Part shown: positions 39,674-48,224 of the stretch, piece after piece
Layout of the letters: each line of letters opens with the position of its first letter
How positions within the stretch are numbered: position 1 is the first letter of the stretch
NCBI GenBank assembly: GCA_002337085.1
Contig: DDFH01000006.1
Location: forward strand, 1,145,098 to 1,209,097
Length of the DNA stretch: 64,000 bases
Source of the DNA: Hyphomonadaceae bacterium UBA1933
Lineage (GTDB): Bacteria; Pseudomonadota; Alphaproteobacteria; Caulobacterales; Aquidulcibacteraceae
Direction: 5' to 3'
Made by a program: the position numbers and the translations under genes
The notes under the pieces: generated by a model
What the model saw: only the letters and a program-made list of their open reading frames with translations
What the model was told of the DNA's origin: nothing
Database searches by the model: none

Positions 39674-40389
39674 TTCGCACCATTCAGCAAAAACACTACA
39701 TAGCCTTTGAAATTCGGGTTTTGGGAAAGGCCTAATGGCTCTTCCCACTCGCCACCTTGTATGATGCCGATATGAAACGGAATTTTTATGCGGTTTATAT
39801 TTTCAAAATATCTTTGATAATTGGGTATTGTGTGCCGCCCTTGATAGGTTTGGATGATTAATTCATCAACCACACCCGAAAGCATTATTAAATCTTCGGC
39901 ATTGGCATTTGCGCCCCAATCCATAAGGCCGGTTACCCCAAGTTTGCAATCAGCGGGAAGGTGGGTGCGCAAACCTTTCAAAAACTTTGCATATTCTCCA
40001 AGGCGGGCGGTTTTGGCATCAAAATCAATTTGTATTCCCACCACATCATTGCCCGCTGCGCGCCATTTTTTAATATGTGCATTGATTTGGTCATAGATTT
40101 TTGGCGTCCAAACAAGGGTTGCGGCGCGGTAAACAATCCAGACCTTGGCATTTTTTACATGCGGCGTTGCCGGTCGTTGTGCGGTCAAAACCACATTGCG
40201 CCCGTTTTCAATCTGCCCATTCAAAAGATAGACGGTTTTTGCTTGTTGCAAAACCTTTTGGGTTTTAACCCCCGACCAAAGCCAAAAACTATCGTAATTA
40301 TTGGCATCAGCTGGGGCGGCAATTGCCATATTTGGCAATGCCAATAGTGCCGCAGATATAGCTATAATTTTGCGAATTTTACCAATAAT
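39670..40389 (-). CDS. DUF3142 secreted protein, probable ATT start
   Basis: Matches DUF3142, a TIM-barrel group of unknown activity: NYDSFWLWSGVK, AKVWIVYRAATLVW, VVGIQIDFDAKTARLGEYAK, LGVTGLMDWG, VDELIIQTYQGRHTIPNYQ and GYVVFLLNGAN at the end. The only canonical starts in frame (TTG 40344 or an ATG five codons later) cut a signal peptide in half. The frame stays open upstream, and from ATT 40389 it reads GKIRKIIAISAALLALPN, a proper signal sequence, with AAGGA 8 nt before it. It would overlap the upstream gene by 11 nt. Convergent with ltaE (4-bp overlap). Confidence 0.78.
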   Translation of the reverse strand: MIGKIRKIIAISAALLALPNMAIAAPADANNYDSFWLWSGVKTQKVLQQAKTVYLLNGQIENGRNVVLTAQRPATPHVKNAKVWIVYRAATLVWTPKIYDQINAHIKKWRAAGNDVVGIQIDFDAKTARLGEYAKFLKGLRTHLPADCKLGVTGLMDWGANANAEDLIMLSGVVDELIIQTYQGRHTIPNYQRYFENINRIKIPFHIGIIQGGEWEEPLGLSQNPNFKGYVVFLLNGAN

Positions 40390-42511
40390 AACGTAAATCC
40401 TTTGCCCATGGCGTATTTTTATATTGGGTTTTCAGTGTATTGAACCATGCTTTGCGTTGCGATTTTGGCACTTCTGTGCCGCCACAAGTATTGCTTCCAG
40501 TTGGGGCATAGCAATTGACGGCACGGTATAATGAATATGCCTTGTCATTAACATCGGCTTTGGGGTCGGCAATGGCGGCTTTATATGCTTCTAAGCGCGA
40601 GAAAGTTTTGCCTTTAAATTGCGATTCTGAGCCGCCGATTTCATCTTTTTCAGTGCCATAAAATCCATAATCGTCAAAGCCATTGATACGCAAAAATTCC
40701 CCAAGGCAAATGTTGTATCGTGTGCTATTAGGGTTTTTATTCAAATTGGTGGCAATAATATTCAATGATGGGCATGAATATTGATCGTCAACACCTTTCC
40801 AATTAAAAACCCCTAATGAAACCTCATCACCCAAATACCAATAAGAACCTTCGGCAAGATGGGCATCACTTGGCACCATTTTATAGTCGGTTAAAAAGTC
40901 GCTATATTTTCCTGTGGTAAGGTCTTTGTATAGCAATGTGAAAAGGGCAACGTCCCGCTCATGCTTTTTAAGGGCCTGATTATTGGTTACTTGGCGCAAT
41001 AATTTTGCATCGGCAACATTGGTAAGCAAGGTTTCACGAATATAGGTATCTTTGATAAGTGAATCGCTTGCAAAAACCTTATCAATACCATTGTGGTTTT
41101 CATCATGGAGTGCCAATGCAATTTCCAATTCGTCGCGTTGTGCGGGGGCGTTGGCGGCCTTGAACATACTTATCCAAAAGCCACGTGCATTGACATCATT
41201 CAGTTTTTCAAGTGCCTGACCGCGTAAAATTTGGCGGCTATAATTTAATGAATTAAAGCTTTTCACATTTGTGCCATCAGGGATTAATTTGGTCACAAGC
41301 GCCGGATTATTTTGAACATAATATGCGTGGTTGGCCAGAAGAAAGTCAAATAAGTCTTTGTCTTTGCTAAAGATATCGCGTTGTGCCTCAAGCTCTTGGA
41401 GTGATAAAAGATTTTTATTGTTTTTATCATTCGCATTGCGCATTCTGTATAAATCAACCGCCGCAAGAATTATCGGATCGGTAATTTTTACGCCATTTGT
41501 ATCACGCAAAATTTTGGCATCAATCTCTGTTGCAAGGTCAATATCATTAAGGTTACGCTCATTTGGTTTGGCGTTTCTAAATTGCCAAGCATAGGCGTTT
41601 AATAGTTTTTCATTATCACCTTTAAGCCAATAGACGCGGCGCAAAAGCCCGCGCGCCGATGAAACATATTGCCCCTGTGGATATGTGGAAATATATTGGT
41701 TTAAGTATTTTTCAGTTTCATCAAGTGACGCGACATTAAGTTTTTCTTTGGTTAAATTGCCCCATTCATCAAAGGCATCCACTTGCGCACGGTTCAAGGC
41801 AACCCGTGACTGCATATATAATGATGCTTCGGCAAGCCATTTATCTTTGCTTTTTAATAATGTTGCGAAACCACTTTGGGCAAAGTCAAAATTCCCATCA
41901 TAAAATGCCGCCGCCGACAAAAGATAGGCCGAAAATTCTTGACCAGCTTTTGATTTAATTTGTAGTGGTAAATCATTCAAACTAGGGAATATTTTTGAGG
42001 TTTCGTCACATGTCGGGTTTAATTGCGCACGATATTTTTTAAGCAACTCACGCTCATCATCGGGGATAGATTTATTGGCAATTAGTGCAAGCTCAAAATC
42101 GGCTTGTCCTTGATCCGAACTTACGCAACGAGATCCTTCGCCAAGTTGAAAAATTGAAACTGATTCTTGGGCATCTTCCTCACCTTTTTCATTTTTTTTA
42201 GTTGGGATATAGGTGTAACTATACCATTCAAATGGTGCGACACCAGGTTCGCCAGGAAGTTTTAATTGGATTGGTGGCGGTACTTCTGATGCGTGCAAAT
42301 CACCCAATAATAAAACCAGATTGATGCGTGTGTCATTCCCTGGGCTAAGGATTACGAGATTATTGCAACGTTCGTTGTCCGAGCGCTCAAGATTCCATTT
42401 TGTTGAACAATCTTCAGAGCTTGCGAAAGATGGGGTTGCAAACATCAAGGCACAAAGAGATACACCAAAACCCAAAGCAGTAAATAGCCCAATCTTTGAC
42501 ATTTTAAACAT
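40379..42511 (-). CDS. Large secreted protein of unknown function (partner of DUF3142)
   Basis: 710 aa (or 707 from the second ATG at 42502). Signal peptide about 1-30 ends SFAS. The rest is helical, with repeat-like segments such as AYLLSAAAFYDGNFDFAQSG, EKYLNQYISTYPQGQYVSSA and FNTLKTQYKNTPWAKDL, resembling TPR units. Cysteines near the N-terminus (DCSTKW, RCNNL) and C-terminus (YAPTGSNTCGG) suggest export with disulfides. No family recognised. It is co-transcribed with the DUF3142 gene, implying a joint periplasmic or outer-membrane task. Confidence 0.75.
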   Translation of the reverse strand: MFKMSKIGLFTALGFGVSLCALMFATPSFASSEDCSTKWNLERSDNERCNNLVILSPGNDTRINLVLLLGDLHASEVPPPIQLKLPGEPGVAPFEWYSYTYIPTKKNEKGEEDAQESVSIFQLGEGSRCVSSDQGQADFELALIANKSIPDDERELLKKYRAQLNPTCDETSKIFPSLNDLPLQIKSKAGQEFSAYLLSAAAFYDGNFDFAQSGFATLLKSKDKWLAEASLYMQSRVALNRAQVDAFDEWGNLTKEKLNVASLDETEKYLNQYISTYPQGQYVSSARGLLRRVYWLKGDNEKLLNAYAWQFRNAKPNERNLNDIDLATEIDAKILRDTNGVKITDPIILAAVDLYRMRNANDKNNKNLLSLQELEAQRDIFSKDKDLFDFLLANHAYYVQNNPALVTKLIPDGTNVKSFNSLNYSRQILRGQALEKLNDVNARGFWISMFKAANAPAQRDELEIALALHDENHNGIDKVFASDSLIKDTYIRETLLTNVADAKLLRQVTNNQALKKHERDVALFTLLYKDLTTGKYSDFLTDYKMVPSDAHLAEGSYWYLGDEVSLGVFNWKGVDDQYSCPSLNIIATNLNKNPNSTRYNICLGEFLRINGFDDYGFYGTEKDEIGGSESQFKGKTFSRLEAYKAAIADPKADVNDKAYSLYRAVNCYAPTGSNTCGGTEVPKSQRKAWFNTLKTQYKNTPWAKDLRYYW

Positions 42512-42883
42512 CAGAACCAGTCTTTCTTATATTAATTTAAGAGAAAATTTTTTGTGAATTTAGTATGCTTCGAAACTTTGTCTAGTGCAAATTTGTGGCA
42601 GAATTTTGAGGCTAAATATACCGCATTTATACATTCAAACAATCTAATTTGTCTTGGACAATTTGGCATATCTCATATTTTGAAAACTTTGCTAAATACA
42701 GTTTCTTTAGGGGTGGTTTGTGGCATTTAGCCATTTATCAGCAATAGTTTAATCTTAAATGCTTGGATTATGGCATTAATAACAGGTTCTTTTTAATCAA
42801 GAATCTGAACGATGAAACTTTGCCCAAAAACCCCTGAAAATAGGTTGTTATAAATATAAATTTTCAATTCGGGGTTTATTGAA
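42512..42883. other. AT-rich intergenic region between divergent genes
   Basis: 372 bp between the 710-residue protein gene and the TonB-receptor remnant. Both promoters should lie here. No convincing ORF, RNA gene or strong palindrome was found. Confidence 0.5.
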
Positions 42884-43501
42884 GTGAAGTCAAAATTAGT
42901 AAATAGCAAAGCGTATCGAAATCTATTAATTCTATCATGTTCCGCAATATCTCTTATTTGTGCAAGTGCACGGGCGGAAGATGCGCCAACAAATGATGAA
43001 GGCAAAGAAAAAGATACCGTAATAGTTGTTGGGCAACGAAATACGCCAATCACCGTTGTGCCACGTGGCCTGTCAGTTTCTTTAAATAAAGCAGACTTTG
43101 AGGCGGTAAACGCCATCAATGTTGAAGATTTGATGAAGTATGCCCCCAATTTTTACGTTCGCAAACGCTTTGCTGGTGATGATAATGCGGTTGTCGCCTT
43201 AAGGGGGGCAAATACCACCCAATCTGCGCGCGTTATTGTAATGGTTGATGGCTTTTTAGTTTCAAATTTCTTGGGAAATCTTTATTCATTTCCGCCGAAA
43301 TGGAATGTTGTTGGCCCTAATGAAGTTAAGCAATTTGATATTGTTTATGGGCCGTATTCTGCGCGTTATGGTGGTAAGTCTGTTTCAAAAATTGTAACAG
43401 CACATATATTAATCCTAAAAATAAATTTCAAAACAAAAAAAGCCCCCTTGCGGGGGCTGTTTCATTTATGGCGGACAGGGTGGGATTCGAACCCACGGTA
43501 G
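42884..43501 (+). pseudogene. 5' fragment of a TonB-dependent receptor gene
   Basis: Starts at GTG 42884. A signal peptide (about 1-31, ASARAED) and the beginning of a plug domain are intact: VIVVGQRNTPITVVPRG, NVEDLMKYAPNFYVRKR, VALRGANTTQSARVIVMVDG and VYGPYSARYGGKSVSKIV. After about residue 172 (near 43400) homology stops. The remaining frame runs through a terminator into the antisense of tRNA-Ser. About 600 barrel residues are missing, so the product cannot be a receptor. Its truncation point is about 70 bp from the tRNA 3' end, the usual target of integrases. Confidence 0.8.
43434..43458 (-). terminator. Rho-independent terminator of tRNA-Ser
   Basis: Hairpin AGCCCCC-GCAA-GGGGGCT (43441-43458) followed on the minus strand by a run of seven U, 10 nt after the tRNA 3' end. 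Confidence 0.9.
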
Positions 43502-43558
43502 ACTTCCACCTACGGCGGTTTTCAAGACCGCTGCCTTAAACCGCTCGGCCACCTGTCC
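43469..43558 (-). tRNA. tRNA-Ser (anticodon UGA)
   Basis: 90 nt with encoded CCA. Acceptor stem GGACAGG/CCTGTCC, anticodon stem GCGGT/ACCGC with loop CTTGAAA (anticodon TGA, complementary to 43522-43524), a long variable arm as in class II tRNAs, and T arm GTGGG-TTCGAAT-CCCAC. Reads UCA and related serine codons. Confidence 0.95.
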
Positions 43559-43670
43559 TTGCCTATAAAGCGGTTGGAACGACATATAGATAAGGCAAAA
43601 ACCTTGCAAGCCCTAATCGCAGCTTTTTGGTGTGCCGTTGCAGATAGATGCCTGTTTAATGTCAAAAAAA

Positions 43671-43694
43671 AGCGGCGGTTGTGACACCGCCGCT
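43671..43694 (-). terminator. Rho-independent terminator of the MHS permease gene
   Basis: AGCGGCGGTG/CACCGCCGCT-type hairpin, 20 nt after the permease stop. On the minus strand it is followed by eight U. The plus strand also has A/T flanks, so it may act both ways. Confidence 0.85.
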
Positions 43695-43714
43695 AAAAAG
43701 AGGGACTAATGATA

Positions 43715-45385
43715 TTAGTCAATATTGCGCTTATATGTTTCTGGTAGGAATAGCATACCGATAACAAAAGTCGCAGCCGCAATAATGACCGGATACCAAA
43801 GGCCATGATAAATATCACCTTTGGCCGCCACCATCGCAAATGAGATGGTAGGCAAGAATCCGCCAAACCAGCCGTTACCAATATGATATGGCAATGACAT
43901 AGAGGTGTAGCGAATATTGGTAGGGAACAATTCGACAAGCATTGCCGCGATTGGCCCGTAAACCATAGTTACAAGCAGAACAAGATAGAACAGAATTGCA
44001 ACAACCATTGGCTTATTCATGGTTTTTGGATCTGCTTTTTCAGGATAGCCTGCAGTTTTAAGATCAGCTTTAACAGCATCTTGGAACTTTTTGATTGCGT
44101 CTTTTTTCGCATCACCAGTCAAAGTTTCCACTTTTGGTGCTTCGAAAGTTTTGTCGCCAATTTTAACAACAGCAGTCGTACCAGGTGCCGCTTCTTGCTG
44201 ATGATAGCTTACCGCTTGTTTAGCGAGGAAGTTTTTCGCAACGTCGCAAGATTTGCTATCAAATTTTTGTTTGCCAACTGGGTCAAACTGAATAGAGCAA
44301 TCTGCTTTGTTTACGACAACTGTAACTGGTGCTGAAGAAACCGCTTTTGCATAAGCAGGGTTACCCGCCGCTGTTAACGCCTTAAATACTGGGAAATAAG
44401 TCACAGTAGCAAGGAGCAAGCCAACCATAATGATTGGTTTACGGCCAATTTTATCAGATAACCAACCAAAGATTACGAAGAATGGCGTACCAAGTGCCAA
44501 TGCAACAGCGATTAGGATGTTGGCTTCAAGAGAGTCGATTTTAAGTGTTTTCTCAAGGAAGAATAACGCATAGAATTGACCAGAATACCAAACAACTGCC
44601 TGACCTGCTACTGCACCAAACAAGCAAATTAGAACGTATTTCAAATTGCCCCATTTACCAAATGCTTCAGTAAGAGGTGCTTTTGAACGTGTGCCTTCGT
44701 CTTTCATTTTTTGGTAAACAGGTGACTCGCTTAATTTCATGCGTATAATCATAGAAACCGCAAGCAAGAAAATGGAAACAAGGAACGGAACACGCCAGCC
44801 CCAGTTTTCAAAAGTTTCTTTTGGCATACCAACTTTACATGCCATAACCACCAAAAGTGCTGCAAACAAACCAAATGTTGCGGTTGTTTGAATCCAAGAG
44901 GTGTAAAGGCCACGTTTGTCGTTTGGCGCATGTTCCGCAACATAGGTTGCCGCACCGCCATATTCACCACCCAAAGCAAGACCTTGGATAAGGCGCATTA
45001 CAAGCAATAGGATTGGTGCACCAATATTAAGAACATCAAAGCCAGGAAGGACACCAACGCCAAAGGTTGATAGACCCATTAAACCCATTGTTACCAAGAA
45101 GGTGTTTTTACGACCAACAAGGTCGCCGATACGACCGAAAACGATTGCACCAAAAGGACGAACCGCAAAGCCTGCCGCAAATGCAGCTAGTGCAAAGATA
45201 AAGCCAGTGGTTTCGTCAACGTTTGAGAAGAAATGTTTTGAGATTTGAGAAGCAAGAAGACCATAAAGATAGAAATCATACCATTCAAAAACTGTACCTA
45301 ATGAGGAGGCCCCGATAACAAGCTTTTCATCTTGTAGCGCCTTATGGTGCTTCGGAATGCCCTCATATTCTTTATCTGTAATCAT
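43715..45385 (-). CDS. MHS-family MFS transporter with a large extracytoplasmic loop
   Basis: 556 aa metabolite:H+ symporter. Signatures: SLGTVFEWYDFYLYG in helix 1, RPFGAIVFGRIGDLVGRK, RLIQGLALGGEYGGAATYVAEHAP and GWLSDKIGRKPIIMVG. Between helices 8 and 9 an insert of about 90 residues (roughly 352-445), with two Cys (DCSIQF, KSCDVA), probably lies in the periplasm. A group of MHS members carries such an insert. Substrates are usually small carboxylates or betaines. AAGGGAG before the ATG. It lies downstream of a DcaP-like porin and near a CrbS/CrbR-like system, pointing to carboxylate uptake. Confidence 0.9.
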   Translation of the reverse strand: MITDKEYEGIPKHHKALQDEKLVIGASSLGTVFEWYDFYLYGLLASQISKHFFSNVDETTGFIFALAAFAAGFAVRPFGAIVFGRIGDLVGRKNTFLVTMGLMGLSTFGVGVLPGFDVLNIGAPILLLVMRLIQGLALGGEYGGAATYVAEHAPNDKRGLYTSWIQTTATFGLFAALLVVMACKVGMPKETFENWGWRVPFLVSIFLLAVSMIIRMKLSESPVYQKMKDEGTRSKAPLTEAFGKWGNLKYVLICLFGAVAGQAVVWYSGQFYALFFLEKTLKIDSLEANILIAVALALGTPFFVIFGWLSDKIGRKPIIMVGLLLATVTYFPVFKALTAAGNPAYAKAVSSAPVTVVVNKADCSIQFDPVGKQKFDSKSCDVAKNFLAKQAVSYHQQEAAPGTTAVVKIGDKTFEAPKVETLTGDAKKDAIKKFQDAVKADLKTAGYPEKADPKTMNKPMVVAILFYLVLLVTMVYGPIAAMLVELFPTNIRYTSMSLPYHIGNGWFGGFLPTISFAMVAAKGDIYHGLWYPVIIAAATFVIGMLFLPETYKRNID

Positions 45386-45503
45386 TAAAATACTCCCTTG
45401 TATTTATAGGTATAGTCACACCAATGGCGTTGGCGCCGTATGGCAGAAGCCTCTTTGGGCATATTATTTATGCCTCTATTTAAATTATTATGTGGGGAGG
45501 GGG

Positions 45504-45526
45504 TTCAGGCTGAAATTCAGCCTGAA
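45504..45526. terminator. Perfect 11-bp hairpin between porin and permease genes
   Basis: TTCAGGCTGAA-A-TTCAGCCTGAA, 20 nt after the porin stop. It is followed by C-rich sequence and not by U, so it is more likely an attenuator or an mRNA 3'-end stabiliser that lets porin exceed permease. Assigned as a terminator-like hairpin only. Confidence 0.45.
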
Positions 45527-45546
45527 ACAAATTGGTTTGATAGCAA

Positions 45547-46875
45547 TTAGAATGCGTATTTTGCAGCAAACTCAACTCTATCAATTGTGCCATTAACGCC
45601 ACCAAACAATTCTCTTTCGGCATGGCGATATTCAACACCGAAATCAACTTTTGGAACTGGTGAATAGAAATAGTTGATGGCAACGCTATCAAGGCGTTTG
45701 GTGATTGATGATGGGTTGGTAACCACATTTGGTAAATCAGCCTGATGAAGACCTGCCATAATGTTAATACGTGAAGTTGGTGAAACCGCAAATTTAACTG
45801 ATGCAAATGCGTTTGTGGTTGCAATGGTTTCCAAGCTGTTTGCAGTTGTGATTGCATCCGGTGTAGCAGCAGCAGCCATATAACGACCAATACCTTCACC
45901 ATAGGTAACCATAAAGGTCGCCTTATGTTGTTTTTTTGCGCCGAATGGAATTGCGCCCGCCGCAGAAACACCGGCACCGGTTGCGGTTTCATCAAAAGTG
46001 CCACTGGCATTAACTACACGCAATTGACGACCAACTGCGGCAATCGAAAACTCACCAATAGAGTTTTTAAAGTTCAAACGTGCCGCAATATCTGGAACTT
46101 TATCGTCATCATTAGAAGTTACAGAAGCCGAGTTGATAGCAGATGTAAGGGTTTGTGGGTTTTCAAGCGAAACCATGAAATTCGCATTGTTTGAAATCTT
46201 TTTGGTATAACGGACAAGTGTTTGACGAACGAACACTGTACCGTCCAATGTGCCTGCATAATCAGTTGATTCAGGAAGAACCGCAGGGTTTTGGAAAGTT
46301 GACCAATCTTGACCAACAGTAATGTTATCAAGAGTTACAAATGCACGACGAAGGGCAGGGGCATAAGCATTGGTTGCGTTTTGTGTACCTGCACCAGGGC
46401 TTGCTTGAAAGTCACCTTCAACATATGCAGTAAGTGTGTGACCAGCAAGGTTTGAATTAACGGTTGCCGTCATACGGGTTTGTTTTGCGTTTGCAGTAAA
46501 TGCATTATAGCTTTTGCCATTGCCAACCGCGATACCCTGACCAAGGTAAAAATCGCGTAATGTGTCACTTGTTGGTTTGCCGGCAGAATATTCGGTGAAA
46601 GAACCCACGGTTTTAACAAAACCACCAAATTTCACGGTTGGGCCAGATGGTGCAGGCGCGGCAGCAGGTGCAGGCGCCGCAGCAACAGGCAACATATCAG
46701 GTTGATATTTTGCCTTTGCAAGTTCGGTTTGAAGAACAGATACTGTTGCTTCTAATTGTTTAAGCCTAGCTTCTAATTCTACTTCTTTTGCAGATTGTGC
46801 AAATGCCGCAGCAGGCGCAGAAAGAGCAACCATCGCGGTAGTAGCCAATAGAATCATTTTATTTCTAAGTTTCAT
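45547..46875 (-). CDS. DcaP-like outer membrane porin
   Basis: 442 aa from ATG 46875 (AGGGGAG 6 nt upstream; an extension to 46902 breaks the signal peptide). Signal peptide about 1-26 (AAAFAQ), an N-terminal coiled coil about 27-60 (EARLKQLEATVSVLQTELAK), an Ala/Pro hinge, then a 16-strand-type barrel with KFGGFVKTVGSF, ALRRAFVTLDNITVGQDWSTF and the terminal EFAAKYAF ending in Phe. DcaP porins pass dicarboxylates and other anions. First gene of the porin-permease unit. Confidence 0.88.
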   Translation of the reverse strand: MKLRNKMILLATTAMVALSAPAAAFAQSAKEVELEARLKQLEATVSVLQTELAKAKYQPDMLPVAAAPAPAAAPAPSGPTVKFGGFVKTVGSFTEYSAGKPTSDTLRDFYLGQGIAVGNGKSYNAFTANAKQTRMTATVNSNLAGHTLTAYVEGDFQASPGAGTQNATNAYAPALRRAFVTLDNITVGQDWSTFQNPAVLPESTDYAGTLDGTVFVRQTLVRYTKKISNNANFMVSLENPQTLTSAINSASVTSNDDDKVPDIAARLNFKNSIGEFSIAAVGRQLRVVNASGTFDETATGAGVSAAGAIPFGAKKQHKATFMVTYGEGIGRYMAAAATPDAITTANSLETIATTNAFASVKFAVSPTSRINIMAGLHQADLPNVVTNPSSITKRLDSVAINYFYSPVPKVDFGVEYRHAERELFGGVNGTIDRVEFAAKYAF

Positions 46876-46902
46876 GTTTCGCTCCCCTAAGGAATCCGGC
46901 AA

Positions 46903-47160
46903 ATATTCTTTTGCATACGTTTATAATTTGTATTACGGATTTGTATAATAATTGCGTTGAGAAACATTTTCCGATAGATAGACAATGGTCTATCATCCAA
47001 AAGACTGATAAAGCGCAAATTCGCAAGTGCGAATGTATTGATAAATATTGTGAAATATTTATAACAGCAATTGAAACATAAAGTATGTCGGGGTTAATGG
47101 GGTTTTAATATGCCCGTGTTATGCAAACCGAAATACTTATTATATATGCTAGGATAAGGC
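46903..47160. promoter_or_regulatory. Divergent promoter region of porin and response regulator, with two palindromes
   Basis: GATAGAC-AATG-GTCTATC (46977-46994) and ATTCGCA-AG-TGCGAAT (47019-47034), both perfect 7-bp arms. They are positioned 100-160 nt upstream of both start codons, which would suit activation by the adjacent LuxR-type regulator, though no published site is being matched. Confidence 0.45.
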
Positions 47161-47787
47161 ATGAAAAACGAAATTTTGATTGTTGACGATCACCCTCTCT
47201 TTCGTCAGGCTTTGGTGATTGCGGCATCTAATATTGATACAAACGCAAATATTTTAGAAGCTGGAACCCTTGATGAGGCATTAACTGCTGCAGGGAATGC
47301 AAAAAATCTTAAACTTGTATTGCTTGATTTAAAGATTCCTGGGGCGAATGGTTATTCTGGCGTTGCCCTTATCCATGCCGAAGTGCCAAACACGCCAATC
47401 CTTGTAATTTCCGGTGCCGATGCGCAAAAAGCGGCACAAGAAGCAAAACGATTCGGTGCAATTGGTTTCATTGGTAAAGACAACGACCTCGGCAAAATTG
47501 AGGAAGCCATCGGAACCGCACTTAAAGACGGTAAGGTTGACGATACCGCAAGCGCTGGCGATAGCGAACTTGACGCAATGGCGCAAAAGGTTGCGTCATT
47601 AACGCCAATGCAATTGCGCGTGCTTTTGGGGGTTTTAAACGGCCGCCTTAATAAACAAATCGCCTATGATTTGGGTATTTCAGAAGCAACCGTAAAGGCG
47701 CATTTAACCGCCATCTTCAAAAAACTTGATGTCGGCAACCGCACCCAAGCCGCCCTTGCCGCACAGGCATTGGGGATTGGGAATTAG
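47161..47787 (+). CDS. LuxR/NarL-type response regulator (CrbR-like)
   Basis: 208 aa. Receiver about 1-120 with VDDHP and phospho-acceptor Asp56 (LVLLDLKIPG). C-terminal LuxR-type HTH about 146-202 with LTPMQLRVLLGVLNGRLNKQ and AYDLGISEATVKAHLTAIFK. The pairing with an SSS-domain hybrid kinase 1.3 kb away matches the CrbS/CrbR (MctS/MctR, ActS/ActR-type) systems, which control acetate and carboxylate use. The divergent porin-permease unit is a likely target. The specific assignment to CrbR is inference from context. Confidence 0.88.
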   Translation: MKNEILIVDDHPLFRQALVIAASNIDTNANILEAGTLDEALTAAGNAKNLKLVLLDLKIPGANGYSGVALIHAEVPNTPILVISGADAQKAAQEAKRFGAIGFIGKDNDLGKIEEAIGTALKDGKVDDTASAGDSELDAMAQKVASLTPMQLRVLLGVLNGRLNKQIAYDLGISEATVKAHLTAIFKKLDVGNRTQAALAAQALGIGN

Positions 47788-47790
47788 TAA

Positions 47791-47820
47791 TTACGAATTA
47801 CGAATTACGAATTACGAATT
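47791..47820. repeat. Tandem heptamer repeat (TTACGAA)n
   Basis: Four perfect TTACGAA units and TT, 3 nt after the regulator stop, running straight into a half palindromic element, as at 25.65 kb. Confidence 0.75.
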
Positions 47821-47821
47821 T

Positions 47822-47862
47822 TGTCATGCCGGAATTTTGCCACGCAAAATGTCCGGTATCTC
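47822..47862. repeat. Half copy of the palindromic element
   Basis: TGTCATGCCGGA...TCCGGTATCTC: one hairpin (ATGCCGGA-ATTTTGC with GCAAAAT-GTCCGGTAT), same ends as the left halves of the complete elements but with a different loop and no inverted right half. Confidence 0.65.
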
Positions 47863-48224
47863 ATTCTTATAAAATCTCCCTATTTTTAACCATTTTTACC
47901 CATTTGTAACAACGATTTTTCACGAAAAACTATTATTAATCAATTGTATATGTCGATTCTTGGCACTAATTTCCTGTTCCCTCAAAAATGTTGACATTTG
48001 TTGACATTCCTAAGCTTAAACAAAGCCAAAAGAGAAAAATAAACCGCCAAAAACCCTGACATTTCCTGACATATACCAGCCGCATTAATCCGCCCAACCA
48101 AACTAACTCACTATGAATATTAATGGTATTTATTAGTATGAGGATAAATCCGAAAATATTGGGTATAGTATGCCATTGCTGCACAGGCATTAATGATTAA
48201 GGTGGGCATTCCCCCGAAGTAATA
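47863..48224. other. Intergenic region with paired TGACAT repeats
   Basis: 362 bp without a supported gene. TGACATTTGTTGACAT (47992-48007) and TGACATTTCCTGACAT (48057-48072) are 14/16 identical, 65 bp apart, and each is a 9-bp tandem of TGACATT. At 48172-48200, GCCATTGCTGCACAGGCATT resembles the 3' end of the response regulator gene and may be a decayed duplicate. Confidence 0.45.

Noticed and set aside
43400..43501. C-terminal end of the receptor fragment reading through the tRNA (WRTGWDSNPR)
   Set aside because: This is the antisense translation of tRNA-Ser, a frequent false peptide, and not real coding sequence.
47966..48190. 74-codon hydrophobic ORF on the minus strand
   Set aside because: No ribosome site, and it runs across the TGACAT repeats; composition alone is not enough.
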